Source: Anaeromyxobacter sp.
GTDB taxonomy: Bacteria > Myxococcota > Myxococcia > Myxococcales > Anaeromyxobacteraceae
DNA length: 64,000 nt
Assembly (NCBI GenBank): GCA_016718565.1
Contig: JADKCZ010000003.1
Coordinates: 310,001-374,000 of the forward strand
Reading direction: 5' to 3'
Part shown: in pieces, positions 1 through 7,439 of the stretch
Numbering within the stretch: position 1 is the stretch's first letter
Layout of the letters: each line of letters starts with the position of its first letter
The notes under the pieces: model-generated
Database searches by the model: none
Seen by the model: only the letters and a program-made list of their open reading frames with translations
Told to the model about the DNA's origin: nothing
Made by a program: the position numbers and the translations under genes

Positions 1-1
1 G

Positions 2-85
<84 letters not shown>

Positions 86-145
86 CCGCCCCCACCTCCT
101 CCCCGCGGCCCCTGCCGCGGCCAGGGCGAGCAGGCGCGCCGGCAC

Positions 146-1360
146 CTACTCGTGCCGCAGGGCCACGATGGGATCCATCCGCGCGGCGCGGCGCGCCGGG
201 AAGTAGCCGAACACCACGCCGATGCCCGCCGAGAAGACCAGCGAGAACAGGTTGATGGAGAGGCCGAAGACGAACGGCACCTCCATCCAGCGCGCCAGCC
301 CGAAGGAGGCCGCGGTGGCGATGACGATGCCCACCAGGCCGCCCAGGGCCGACAGCACCACCGCCTCGATGAGGAACTGCAGCAGCACCTCGCGCTCCAG
401 CGCGCCGATGGCCAGGCGCAGGCCGATCTCGCGGGTGCGCTCGGTCACGCTCACCAGCATGATGTTCATGATGCCGATGCCGCCCACCAGCAGGCTCACC
501 GCCGCCACGGCGCCCAGCAGCGTGGTCAACACCTTGGTGGTGCTGGACAGGGTCTCGGCCAGCTGCTGCGTGTCGAAGACGTTGAAGTCGTCGTCGTCGC
601 CCTCGGCCAGCTTGCGCCGCTCGCGCAGCAGCTGGCGCAGGCTGGCCTTGAGCGGACCGCTGTCGCTGCCCTCCTGCATCGACACCAGCAGCGTGCCGAC
701 CTTGCGGGTGCCGGTGACCCGGCGCTGCAGCGTGTGCAGCGGCACCAGCACCACGTCGTCCTGGTCGCCCATGCCGCCCTGGCCCTTGGAGGCCAGGATG
801 CCGATCACGTCGCAGGAGAACTGCTTGACCCTGAGCTGCTGGCCCAGGCCGGTCACCCCCGCCGTGCCCCCGTAGAGCTCGCGCCGCACCGTCTCGCCGA
901 CGACGCACACCGCCGCCCCGGCGCGCTGCTCGTCGGGCTCGAAGGCGCGCCCGGCGGCGAGCTTCCAGTTGCCCGTGTCGAACCAGGCGTTGCTGCTGCC
1001 GGTCACGCCGGTGGCCCAGCTGCGGCCGTTGGCCACCACCGTGACGCTGGTGGTGCCCTGGGGCGCCACGGCGGCCACCCCGCCGATCTGCGCGGCGATG
1101 GCCTCGGCGTCGGCCTCGGTGAACTGCGGCACCCCGTGTCCGCCACCCCCGCCGAAGCCGCGCTGGCCGGGCCGCACCATCAGCAGGTTGGTGCCCAGGC
1201 TGGAGATCTGGGTCTGGATGGCCTGGGTGGCGCCGTTGCCCAGCGTCACCATGGTGATCACCGCGCTCACGCCGATGACGATGCCGAGGATGGTGAGGAA
1301 CGAGCGCAGCAGGTTGCGCTGCACCGACCGGATCGCCAGCAGGAAGACGCTGAGGAGCAT
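146..1360 (-). CDS. MacB-like ABC transporter permease
   Basis: A 404-residue inner-membrane permease of the MacB/FtsX class. A first transmembrane helix lies near residues 20-42, then comes a large periplasmic MacB_PCD domain (about 45-270, with a Gly-rich loop near 70), then three more helices near 280-305, 325-355 and 370-395 with the FtsX-type stretch containing GGIGIMNIMLVSV. The family couples ATP hydrolysis to movement of a periplasmic adaptor and passes substrates (macrolides, lipoproteins, siderophores, peptides) to a TolC channel. Its ATG overlaps the TGA of the ATPase gene as ATGA, so the two are translationally coupled. It is last in a four-gene operon with outer-membrane factor and adaptor. 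The substrate cannot be read from the sequence. Confidence 0.93.
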   Translation of the reverse strand: MLLSVFLLAIRSVQRNLLRSFLTILGIVIGVSAVITMVTLGNGATQAIQTQISSLGTNLLMVRPGQRGFGGGGGHGVPQFTEADAEAIAAQIGGVAAVAPQGTTSVTVVANGRSWATGVTGSSNAWFDTGNWKLAAGRAFEPDEQRAGAAVCVVGETVRRELYGGTAGVTGLGQQLRVKQFSCDVIGILASKGQGGMGDQDDVVLVPLHTLQRRVTGTRKVGTLLVSMQEGSDSGPLKASLRQLLRERRKLAEGDDDDFNVFDTQQLAETLSSTTKVLTTLLGAVAAVSLLVGGIGIMNIMLVSVTERTREIGLRLAIGALEREVLLQFLIEAVVLSALGGLVGIVIATAASFGLARWMEVPFVFGLSINLFSLVFSAGIGVVFGYFPARRAARMDPIVALRHE

Positions 1361-2100
1361 CAGGCCCCCTCCGCCATGGCCGGCTCGGGCGGGGCCGCCG
1401 TGACCGGGTGCAGGTTCTCGGTGGAGGCGGCGATGGTGCCGTCGACGAAGTGCACCATGCGCCGCGCGTAGGCCGCCATGTCGGGCTCGTGCGTCACCAT
1501 CAGCACGGTGATGCCGTGGTCCCGGTTCAGCGCCAGCAGCAGGCCCATGATCTCGTGGCTGCGCCTGGTGTCGAGGTTGCCGGTGGGCTCGTCCGCCAGC
1601 ACCACCGCCGGCGCCGTGACGATGGCCCGCGCGATGGCCACCCGCTGCTGCTGGCCGCCCGAGAGCTCGGCCGGCGCGTGGTGCTCCCAGCCGCCCAGGC
1701 CCACCGACCGCAGGGCCGCGGCGGCGGCGGCGCGGCGCACGCCGGCGGCGTCGCCGCGGTACAGCAGCGGCAGCTCGACGTTCTCCTGCGCCGAGGTGCG
1801 CGCCAGCAGGTTGAAGCCCTGGAACACGAAGCCCAGGTAGCGGCGCCGCAGCCGCGCCCGCTGGTCGCGCGACAGGGCCTCCACGTGCGCCCCCTGGAAC
1901 AGGTACTGCCCGGCGGTGGGGGTGTCCAGGCAGCCGAGGATGTTCATGGCGGTGGACTTGCCCGAGCCGCTCGGCCCCATGATGGCGACGAACTCGCCGG
2001 CCGCCACGTCGAGGTCGATCCCCTTGAGCGCCAGCAGCTCGGACGCGCCGCTGCCGTAGCGCTTGGTGACGCCGCGCAGCCGGATCAGCGGCTCGCTCAC
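1360..2100 (-). CDS. MacB-like ABC transporter ATP-binding protein
   Basis: A 246-residue cytoplasmic nucleotide-binding subunit that pairs with the permease just downstream. Walker A is GPSGSGKST at residues 42-50, the signature is LSGGQQQR near 147, and Walker B with the catalytic Glu is in VVLADEPTGNLD near 167. The D-loop and the H-loop (VTHEPD) are also visible. The protein belongs to the LolD/MacB/FtsE-like group. In E. coli MacB the ATPase and permease are one polypeptide; here they are two genes joined by an ATGA overlap. It starts 46 bp after the adaptor gene stops. The residues C-terminal to about 225 are not part of the core fold. Confidence 0.95.
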   Translation of the reverse strand: MSEPLIRLRGVTKRYGSGASELLALKGIDLDVAAGEFVAIMGPSGSGKSTAMNILGCLDTPTAGQYLFQGAHVEALSRDQRARLRRRYLGFVFQGFNLLARTSAQENVELPLLYRGDAAGVRRAAAAAALRSVGLGGWEHHAPAELSGGQQQRVAIARAIVTAPAVVLADEPTGNLDTRRSHEIMGLLLALNRDHGITVLMVTHEPDMAAYARRMVHFVDGTIAASTENLHPVTAAPPEPAMAEGA

Positions 2101-2146
2101 GGCCCGCCTCGTGGGCCGGCGCGCCGCGGCGAGAGCGCCGCCGCCC

Positions 2147-3544
2147 TCATCGCGCCGTCCGCTGGTTGGTGATGACCAGCATCCCCTCGGTCAGGTCGCC
2201 GCCCGTGATCTCGGTGAGGTGCCCGTCGCTCAGGCCCGGCGTCACGGCCACCGGCACCGGGGCGCCGTCCCGCAGCGTCCACACCTGCCTGGCCGCGGTG
2301 GTGCTGGCCCCGTCCGCGGCCGGCCGACGGGTGCGGTTCCCGGGCATGCGCGGCGTCAGGCCGGAGAGCACGCCGCCCTTGGCCGCGCCCGGGGCGGACG
2401 CGGCCGTGGCGGCCGTGGGGGTGAAGCGCAGCGCCGCGTTGGGCACCAGCAGGACGTCCGGCAGGTGCGTGGCGGTGATGGTGGCGGTGGCCGTCATGCC
2501 CGGCCGCAGGCTCAGGTCGGCGTTGTCGACGTCGAGGTAGGTGAGGTAGGTGACCACGTTGTCGGTGATGGTCGAGCCGAAGCCCACCCGGGTGATGCGG
2601 GCCGGGAAGGCGCGGCTCAGGAAGGCGCTGACGGTGAAGGTGGCGTCCTGGCCGACCTTCACCGCGCCGACGTCGGCCTCGTCCACGTAGACCCACAGGC
2701 GCAGCCTGGTCAGGTCCTCGGCCACGGTGAAGAGGGTCACCGCCTGCAGCGAGGCGGCCACCGCGTTGCCGGGATCCACGCTGCGGGTGAGCACCACGCC
2801 GTCCTCCGGGGCGGTGATGGAGGCCTTGGACAGGCTGGTCTGGTCGGTGGAGAGCGCCGCCTGCCCCTCGCTGACGCCGGCGCGGGCGCTGCGGTCGTCG
2901 GCGACGGCGCGGGCCAGGGTGGCGCGCCCGGTGTCGAGCTCGGCCTCGGATGGCACCTTGCCGCCGGAGAGCCGGGCCACCTCCTCCAGGCGGGCCAGGC
3001 CGGCGCGCGCCTCGATCACCGTGGCGCCGGTCTGCGCGACCTTTCCCCGGGCCGCCGCCAGGGAGGCCCTCGAGCGCAGCACCTGGTCGCCCAGCCTGGA
3101 GGTGTCGAGCTCCACCAGCACCTGGCCCTTGGTGATGCGGTCGTTGACGTCCACGTTGACCTTGAGCACCGTGCCCGAGAGCTCGCTGCCGATGCTGATC
3201 GAGCGGGTGGGCTGGAGCGTGCCGTTGGCGGTGACCGTGAGGGTGAGCGGACCGCGCGCCGCGGGCTGCGTCGTGTAGCTCGGCGCCGCGCTGGCCGCGC
3301 TGCGCCAGCGCCAGAGCCCGACGCCCCCGGCGGCCAGCAGCAGGGCGGCCGTCGCCATCCAGGTGGTCGGCCGGCGCCACCAGGCGCGCGCGGCCGGCTC
3401 GTCCAGCAGCGCGGCCAGGTCGCCGGGGGGCGCGGGGGGCGCCGCCGGAGGTGCGCCGGGGAGCGCCGGCGGGGGCGCCGCCGGGGACCTGGCGGCGGAC
3501 GCCGCAGGCGGGGAAGCGGGGGGCGAGGCGAGGTCGTTGGTCAT
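2147..3544 (-). CDS. MacA/HlyD-type periplasmic adaptor (membrane fusion protein)
   Basis: A 465-residue membrane fusion protein that should bridge the MacB-like pump and the TolC-like channel. The first 55 residues are Pro/Ala-rich, followed by a single membrane anchor near residues 62-82 and then the biotinyl-lipoyl half motif (GTVLKVNVDVND), a helical hairpin and beta-barrel segments. The start ATG at 3544 overlaps the upstream gene's TGA (ATGA), which decides it: the frame stays open far upstream of this point but only as an antisense shadow of other genes. The C-terminal third includes a domain ending in GGDLTEGMLVITNQ typical of MacA-like adaptors. The family acts in the periplasm as a hexamer. 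Confidence 0.92.
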   Translation of the reverse strand: MTNDLASPPASPPAASAARSPAAPPPALPGAPPAAPPAPPGDLAALLDEPAARAWWRRPTTWMATAALLLAAGGVGLWRWRSAASAAPSYTTQPAARGPLTLTVTANGTLQPTRSISIGSELSGTVLKVNVDVNDRITKGQVLVELDTSRLGDQVLRSRASLAAARGKVAQTGATVIEARAGLARLEEVARLSGGKVPSEAELDTGRATLARAVADDRSARAGVSEGQAALSTDQTSLSKASITAPEDGVVLTRSVDPGNAVAASLQAVTLFTVAEDLTRLRLWVYVDEADVGAVKVGQDATFTVSAFLSRAFPARITRVGFGSTITDNVVTYLTYLDVDNADLSLRPGMTATATITATHLPDVLLVPNAALRFTPTAATAASAPGAAKGGVLSGLTPRMPGNRTRRPAADGASTTAARQVWTLRDGAPVPVAVTPGLSDGHLTEITGGDLTEGMLVITNQRTAR

Positions 3545-5016
3545 GGGTCGGTGCGCCGTGGGCTGGATGGGTCGTCGCCGGGGCCGGCCGGAGGGGTGGC
3601 GTCCGCTCGCTGCCAGCCGCCCCCGAGGGCCTTGTAGAGGCGCACGTGATCGGCGCTCAGCTCGGCCTGGGTGCTGGCCACGCCGTCCTGGGTGGTGAGC
3701 AGCGAGCGCTGCGTCTCCAGCACGGTCTGGAAGTCGACCAGCCCGCTCTTGAAGCGCTGCTTGGCCAGCAGGGCGGCCTGCTCGGCGGACGCCCTGGCGC
3801 CCTGCAGGTGGATCAGGCGCTGGCGGTTCCCGCGCAGCGAGACCAGGGAGTCCTCCACGTCCTGCAGGGCCGTCAGCACCACCAGCCGGTAGGCCAGCCG
3901 CGCCTGCTCGAGGGCCGCGTCCTGGGAGCGCACCCGGGCGCGGGCCGCGCCGCCGTCGAGGAGCGGCACCGACACGCTCCCGAGCAGCGCCCCCACCACC
4001 GCGGCGCCGCCGGTGAGCGCGCTGAGCGCCACCGCGCTCACCCCCAGCGAGCCGCCGAGCGTGAAGCTCGGGTAGCGCGCCGCCTCCGCCTGCGACAGGC
4101 GGGCCAGCGCGGCTCGCACCTCCTGCTCGGCCGTGCGCACGTCGGGGCGCTGGCGCAGCGTCTGGGCCGGGATGTCGAGGGCCAGGTCGGCGGGCGGCGC
4201 CGGCACGGGCACCTCGACCTCCAGCTCGGCCTGCCGGGCGTCCGGCGCCTGCCCCGTCAGCACCGCCAGGGCGTGTCGGGCCCGCGCCACGCTGGTCTCC
4301 AGGGCGGGGATCTGGGCCTGGGTCTGCTCGGCCGCGGTGCGCGCCTGCGCCAGCTCCAGCGAGGTGACCAGCCCGGCCTGCAGCCGCCAGTCGGTGATCT
4401 GCACCGTCTCCTGCTGGCTGGCGAGGTTGCTGCGCGCGATGGCCAGGCGCGCCTGGTAGCCGCGCAGCTGCACGTAGTCGACGGCCACCTCGGCCGCCAC
4501 CGAGACCTGGGTGGCGGCCAGGCGCGCGGCGCTGGCCTGGGCGTCGGCCTCGCTGGCCTTGAGGGCGCTGCGCCGGCCGCCGAAGACGTCCGGCTCCCAG
4601 GTGGCGTCGAAGCCGGCCTGGAAGGTGTTGCCGGCCGGCGCGTCCCCCACCTTGCTGCGCCTCGCCGAGGCCGACACGCCCAGCGTCGGCGACAGGCCGG
4701 CGGCCTCGACGTCGCGCAGGGCCCGCGCCCGGCGCAGCGCGGCCTGGGCGCCGAGCACCGTGGGGTTGGCGTCGAGCGCCTCGGCGACCAGGGTGGTGAG
4801 CAGCGGGTCGTCGAAGCGCTCCCACCAGCTGGCCAGGGCCGTGGCGTGCCCCGGTCCGGCGCCCTGCGACCACTGCGCCGGCGGCTCCAGCTCCGGACGG
4901 GCCGACGGTCGGCCGGACGCCCCAGCGCACGCGCCCAGCGCGACGGCCAGCGCCAGGGTCAGGACGGCGCCCAGGGCCCGAGGCCCGGGGTGCCGGGGGC
5001 GAGCCCGGGGCGGCAT
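3541..5016 (-). CDS. TolC-like outer-membrane efflux lipoprotein (NodT family)
   Basis: A 491-residue outer-membrane factor. The N-terminus is a lipoprotein signal with lipobox LGAC at residues 27-30, so Cys30 should be acylated. Two OEP repeats follow, with the long helices that build the periplasmic tunnel; recognisable pieces are WWERFDDPLL near residue 64, TWEPDVFGG near 140 and the C-terminal LSADHVRLYKALGGGW. NodT-family members work with RND or MacAB-type pumps. It is first in the operon and its stop overlaps the adaptor start by four bases. The gene's position puts the whole exporter (channel, adaptor, ATPase, permease) on one transcript. Confidence 0.93.
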   Translation of the reverse strand: MPPRARPRHPGPRALGAVLTLALAVALGACAGASGRPSARPELEPPAQWSQGAGPGHATALASWWERFDDPLLTTLVAEALDANPTVLGAQAALRRARALRDVEAAGLSPTLGVSASARRSKVGDAPAGNTFQAGFDATWEPDVFGGRRSALKASEADAQASAARLAATQVSVAAEVAVDYVQLRGYQARLAIARSNLASQQETVQITDWRLQAGLVTSLELAQARTAAEQTQAQIPALETSVARARHALAVLTGQAPDARQAELEVEVPVPAPPADLALDIPAQTLRQRPDVRTAEQEVRAALARLSQAEAARYPSFTLGGSLGVSAVALSALTGGAAVVGALLGSVSVPLLDGGAARARVRSQDAALEQARLAYRLVVLTALQDVEDSLVSLRGNRQRLIHLQGARASAEQAALLAKQRFKSGLVDFQTVLETQRSLLTTQDGVASTQAELSADHVRLYKALGGGWQRADATPPAGPGDDPSSPRRTDP

Positions 5017-5025
5017 GTCGGCCGG

Positions 5026-5175
5026 TCAGGTCAGGCGGCGGCCCTGGATGAGCTGGATCAGCACGACCACCACGGCGACCACCAGCAACACGTGGATGAA
5101 GCCACCCATGGTGGTCGAGGTCACCAGGCCGACGGCCCAGAGCACGAGCAGGATGATTCCGATGGTCCAGAGCAT
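5026..5175 (-). CDS. 49-residue membrane protein, Lmo0937-like
   Basis: A very small membrane protein: residues 2-20 and 24-43 are two hydrophobic segments separated by STTMGG, ending in a short basic tail. Length and pattern fit the Lmo0937-family small membrane proteins, whose function is unknown. The ATG at 5175 is supported by an AGGGAGA Shine-Dalgarno six bases upstream; the open frame runs further upstream, but without a comparable site. It ends ten bases before the TolC-like lipoprotein gene starts, so it may be the first cistron of the efflux operon. Small genes like this are often stress induced, which I infer rather than see. Confidence 0.75.
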   Translation of the reverse strand: MLWTIGIILLVLWAVGLVTSTTMGGFIHVLLVVAVVVVLIQLIQGRRLT

Positions 5176-5293
5176 GGCGTCTCCCTTGAGGTTCGAGGCT
5201 CCAGGGAGCATCGGCCGTGCCGCGCGCTGCGAGGCCAGGACCCCCCTGGTTCCGGGGGCCTGCTGGCGCGGGGCCCCGGTCAGGGGCGTTCGC

Positions 5294-5330
5294 CCACCCG
5301 CCCGGACGTTCGCGAACGGGAGGCGGGTGG
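5294..5330. promoter_or_regulatory. nested inverted repeat between divergent genes
   Basis: A perfect 9-bp inverted repeat (CCACCCGCC at 5294-5302, GGCGGGTGG at 5322-5330) encloses a perfect 12-bp palindrome, CGTTCGCGAACG, at 5307-5318. It sits in the 274-bp gap between the divergently transcribed small membrane protein and the PAS protein. The inner palindrome has the form of a dimer binding site, and the outer arms could form a hairpin in RNA. No binding protein can be named from the sequence. Confidence 0.45.
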
Positions 5331-5449
5331 CCGCCGGCGACCGCCCTCGACAGGCTGGCGGCCGGGTGAAACCATGGGTGGCACCTGGCCGCAGCGCCAC
5401 CTCGACTCCTCGAGCGCGACGGCGGCCAGGACGGGACAGGTGCCGACGG

Positions 5450-6586
5450 ATGGACCCCAGCGACCAGCAGGCCCTCCGGCAGCTCCTCGACGACTACCTG
5501 CGGGCGTACGCCGCCCGCGACGACCGCCTCACCGCCTCCTTCAGCGAGGACTTCTCCGGCTTCACCGGCGGCGGCGAGGAGCTGGTGAAGGACCGCCAGG
5601 CGTGGGTGGCCATCACCCGCCAGGACTTCGCCCAGGTCCGGGATCCCCTCCGCCTCGAGGTCAAGGACGTCTCGCTCCAGTCGCTGGCGGAGACGGTGGC
5701 CGTCGCCACCGCCTTCTTCTCGATCCACCTGCCCATCCAGGACCACGTCCTGTCGCGCGAGACCGCCCGCCTGGTGCTGGTCTTCCGCCGGGAGGCGGCC
5801 GGCTGGAAGATCTCGCACAGCAGCATCTCCATCCCCTACCACCTGGTGCGCGAGGGCGAGGTCTACCCGCTGCAGGAGCTGACCACCCGCACCCAGGTGC
5901 TGGAGCAGCTGGTGGCCGAGCGGACCCAGCAGCTCTCCGAGGCCAACGCCGTGCTGGCGCGGGAGATCGCCGGGCACCAGCAGACCGAGGCCAAGCTCCG
6001 GGAGAGCGAGGCGCTCTACCGGTCCATCCTGGACGCCTCGCCCGACGACATCACCATCGCCGACCTCGAGGGCCGGGTCCTCCTGGTCTCCTCGGGGGCC
6101 GTGCCCATGTTCGGCGGCGAGTCCGCGGCGCAGGGCACGGGGCGCCGGGTCACCGACTTCCTGGTCCCCGAGGACCGGGCGCGCGCCATGTCCCGGGTGG
6201 CCCTCCTGCTCCAGGGCGTCGCCCCGGGCCCGAGCGAGTACCGTGGCCTGCGGCTCGACGGCACCACCTTCGACCTCGAGGTCAACAGCGCCCTCCTCCG
6301 CGACGCGGAGGGGCGGCCGTCCAAGCTCGTGGTGGTGGCCCGCGACGTCACCGCGCGCAAGCAGACCGAGGCCGCCCTGCAGCAGGCCGTCGCCCAGATC
6401 AAGACGCTGCACGGCCTGCTCCCCATCTGCATGCACTGCAAGAAGATCCGGGACGACCAGGGCCAGTGGAGCCCGGTGGAGGTCTTCGTCCGCGAGCGCA
6501 CCGACGCCGAGTTCAGCCACGGCCTCTGCCCGCAGTGCCTGGCGGCCAAGTACCCGGACCTCACCCCGGGCGAGGGGGAGCCCTGA
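5450..6586 (+). CDS. NTF2-like and PAS domain sensor protein
   Basis: A 378-residue soluble protein with no membrane segment. Residues 5-130 resemble a SnoaL/DUF4440-type NTF2-like fold. A coiled coil follows near 145-190, then a PAS domain near 190-310 ending in the usual linker before a second coiled coil. The C-terminal 55 residues carry the conserved block LLPICMHCKKIRDDQGQW and a second Cys pair (GLCPQC), a module seen at the end of many PAS and response-regulator proteins that probably binds a metal. There is no kinase, cyclase or GGDEF domain, so signal output must come through a partner. The chosen ATG begins the NTF2-like domain; the frame is open upstream but that region reads as shadow. 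Confidence 0.8.
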   Translation: MDPSDQQALRQLLDDYLRAYAARDDRLTASFSEDFSGFTGGGEELVKDRQAWVAITRQDFAQVRDPLRLEVKDVSLQSLAETVAVATAFFSIHLPIQDHVLSRETARLVLVFRREAAGWKISHSSISIPYHLVREGEVYPLQELTTRTQVLEQLVAERTQQLSEANAVLAREIAGHQQTEAKLRESEALYRSILDASPDDITIADLEGRVLLVSSGAVPMFGGESAAQGTGRRVTDFLVPEDRARAMSRVALLLQGVAPGPSEYRGLRLDGTTFDLEVNSALLRDAEGRPSKLVVVARDVTARKQTEAALQQAVAQIKTLHGLLPICMHCKKIRDDQGQWSPVEVFVRERTDAEFSHGLCPQCLAAKYPDLTPGEGEP

Positions 6587-6706
6587 GGCGGGCGCGGCGC
6601 GGCGCCCCGTCTGCCGGGAGCGCCGGGGAGCGGCGGGTGCTACAGATCCACCCCATGAGCGCGAACCGGCCGGCCCCAGACGACGCGACGCCGCAGCGAG
6701 CCTCCC

Positions 6707-7075
6707 ATGGAGGGTGATCCCTGCCGGATGTGCGGTGGAGACGGGCGCGTCGACAACGCCCTGGGCGGCACCTCGGCCAGGTGCCCCAGCTGCCACGGCT
6801 CGGGCCGGCGCGCCGAGCTGTACTCGGGCTTCCACGACGTCACCAAGACCAAGCCGTCGCACCACCTGGCGCCGGCCCAGGCCTCCAGCGGCCCGCAGGG
6901 GCCGGTCACCCCTGAGGCGGTGCAGCTCGCCGGCGAGGTGAGCGCCAGCACCACGCTCGCCGAGGACGCCAAGAAGCGGCTGCTGGCGGAGATCGTGAAC
7001 CACGAGAGCACGCACGGGCGCTGCACCAAGACCTTCCTCAAGAAGGTCCGCAAGCTGGCCCGGCCGGCGGGGTAG
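6707..7075 (+). CDS. hypothetical protein with DnaJ-type zinc-finger repeats
   Basis: A 122-residue protein. The N-terminal 35 residues hold two CxxCxGxG-type modules, CRMCGGDG near residue 6 and CPSCHGSG near 26, the pattern of the DnaJ Cys-rich zinc finger. The remainder is a Lys-rich helical region with no recognisable fold (DAKKRLLAEIVNHE near 85). There is no J domain, so it is not a DnaJ cochaperone. It lies between the PAS gene and another small Cys protein, all on the plus strand. I see no strong Shine-Dalgarno. A zinc-binding structural or regulatory role is inference. Confidence 0.65.
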   Translation: MEGDPCRMCGGDGRVDNALGGTSARCPSCHGSGRRAELYSGFHDVTKTKPSHHLAPAQASSGPQGPVTPEAVQLAGEVSASTTLAEDAKKRLLAEIVNHESTHGRCTKTFLKKVRKLARPAG

Positions 7076-7195
7076 CCCGCGGGCGCAGGGCCTGGCTGCC
7101 CCTTGCGTCCCGGGGGCGCTTGCCCGCATACTGCTCGGATGTTCAGCCCCGCCGCCGCACCGCCCCTCCCCCGCCACGCCGGCGCAGCCTGAGCC

Positions 7196-7417
7196 ATGGT
7201 CGACCGCCCGGCCGTCCGGCTCGACCACCCCACCCTCGAGCACGCCATCCTGCAGCTCGAGGCCCGCCTGCAGGCCGTCGTCACCTACGGCGCCGGCGGC
7301 TGCCCGACCTGCCACGACGCCGAGCTGCGCGGCGGCATCGCCATCCTGAGGCGGCTGCTGGAGCCGGCGGCCGTGGCGGCGACCTCCGCGGTGGCGTCGA
7401 GGCTGCGCCGGCGGTGA
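7196..7417 (+). CDS. small hypothetical protein with a CxxC motif
   Basis: A 73-residue protein with high GC3 throughout. The first 50 residues look helical and amphipathic, with one CPTCHD motif near residue 36, and the C-terminus is Ala/Arg-rich. An in-frame TGA at 7190-7192 rules out an earlier start. It converges on the DNA polymerase II gene with a 22-bp gap. I do not recognise the family. The high codon bias and sensible composition argue for a real gene, but its length leaves doubt. Confidence 0.5.
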   Translation: MVDRPAVRLDHPTLEHAILQLEARLQAVVTYGAGGCPTCHDAELRGGIAILRRLLEPAAVAATSAVASRLRRR

Positions 7418-7439
7418 GGCCACGCGGCCCTGGCGCGCC

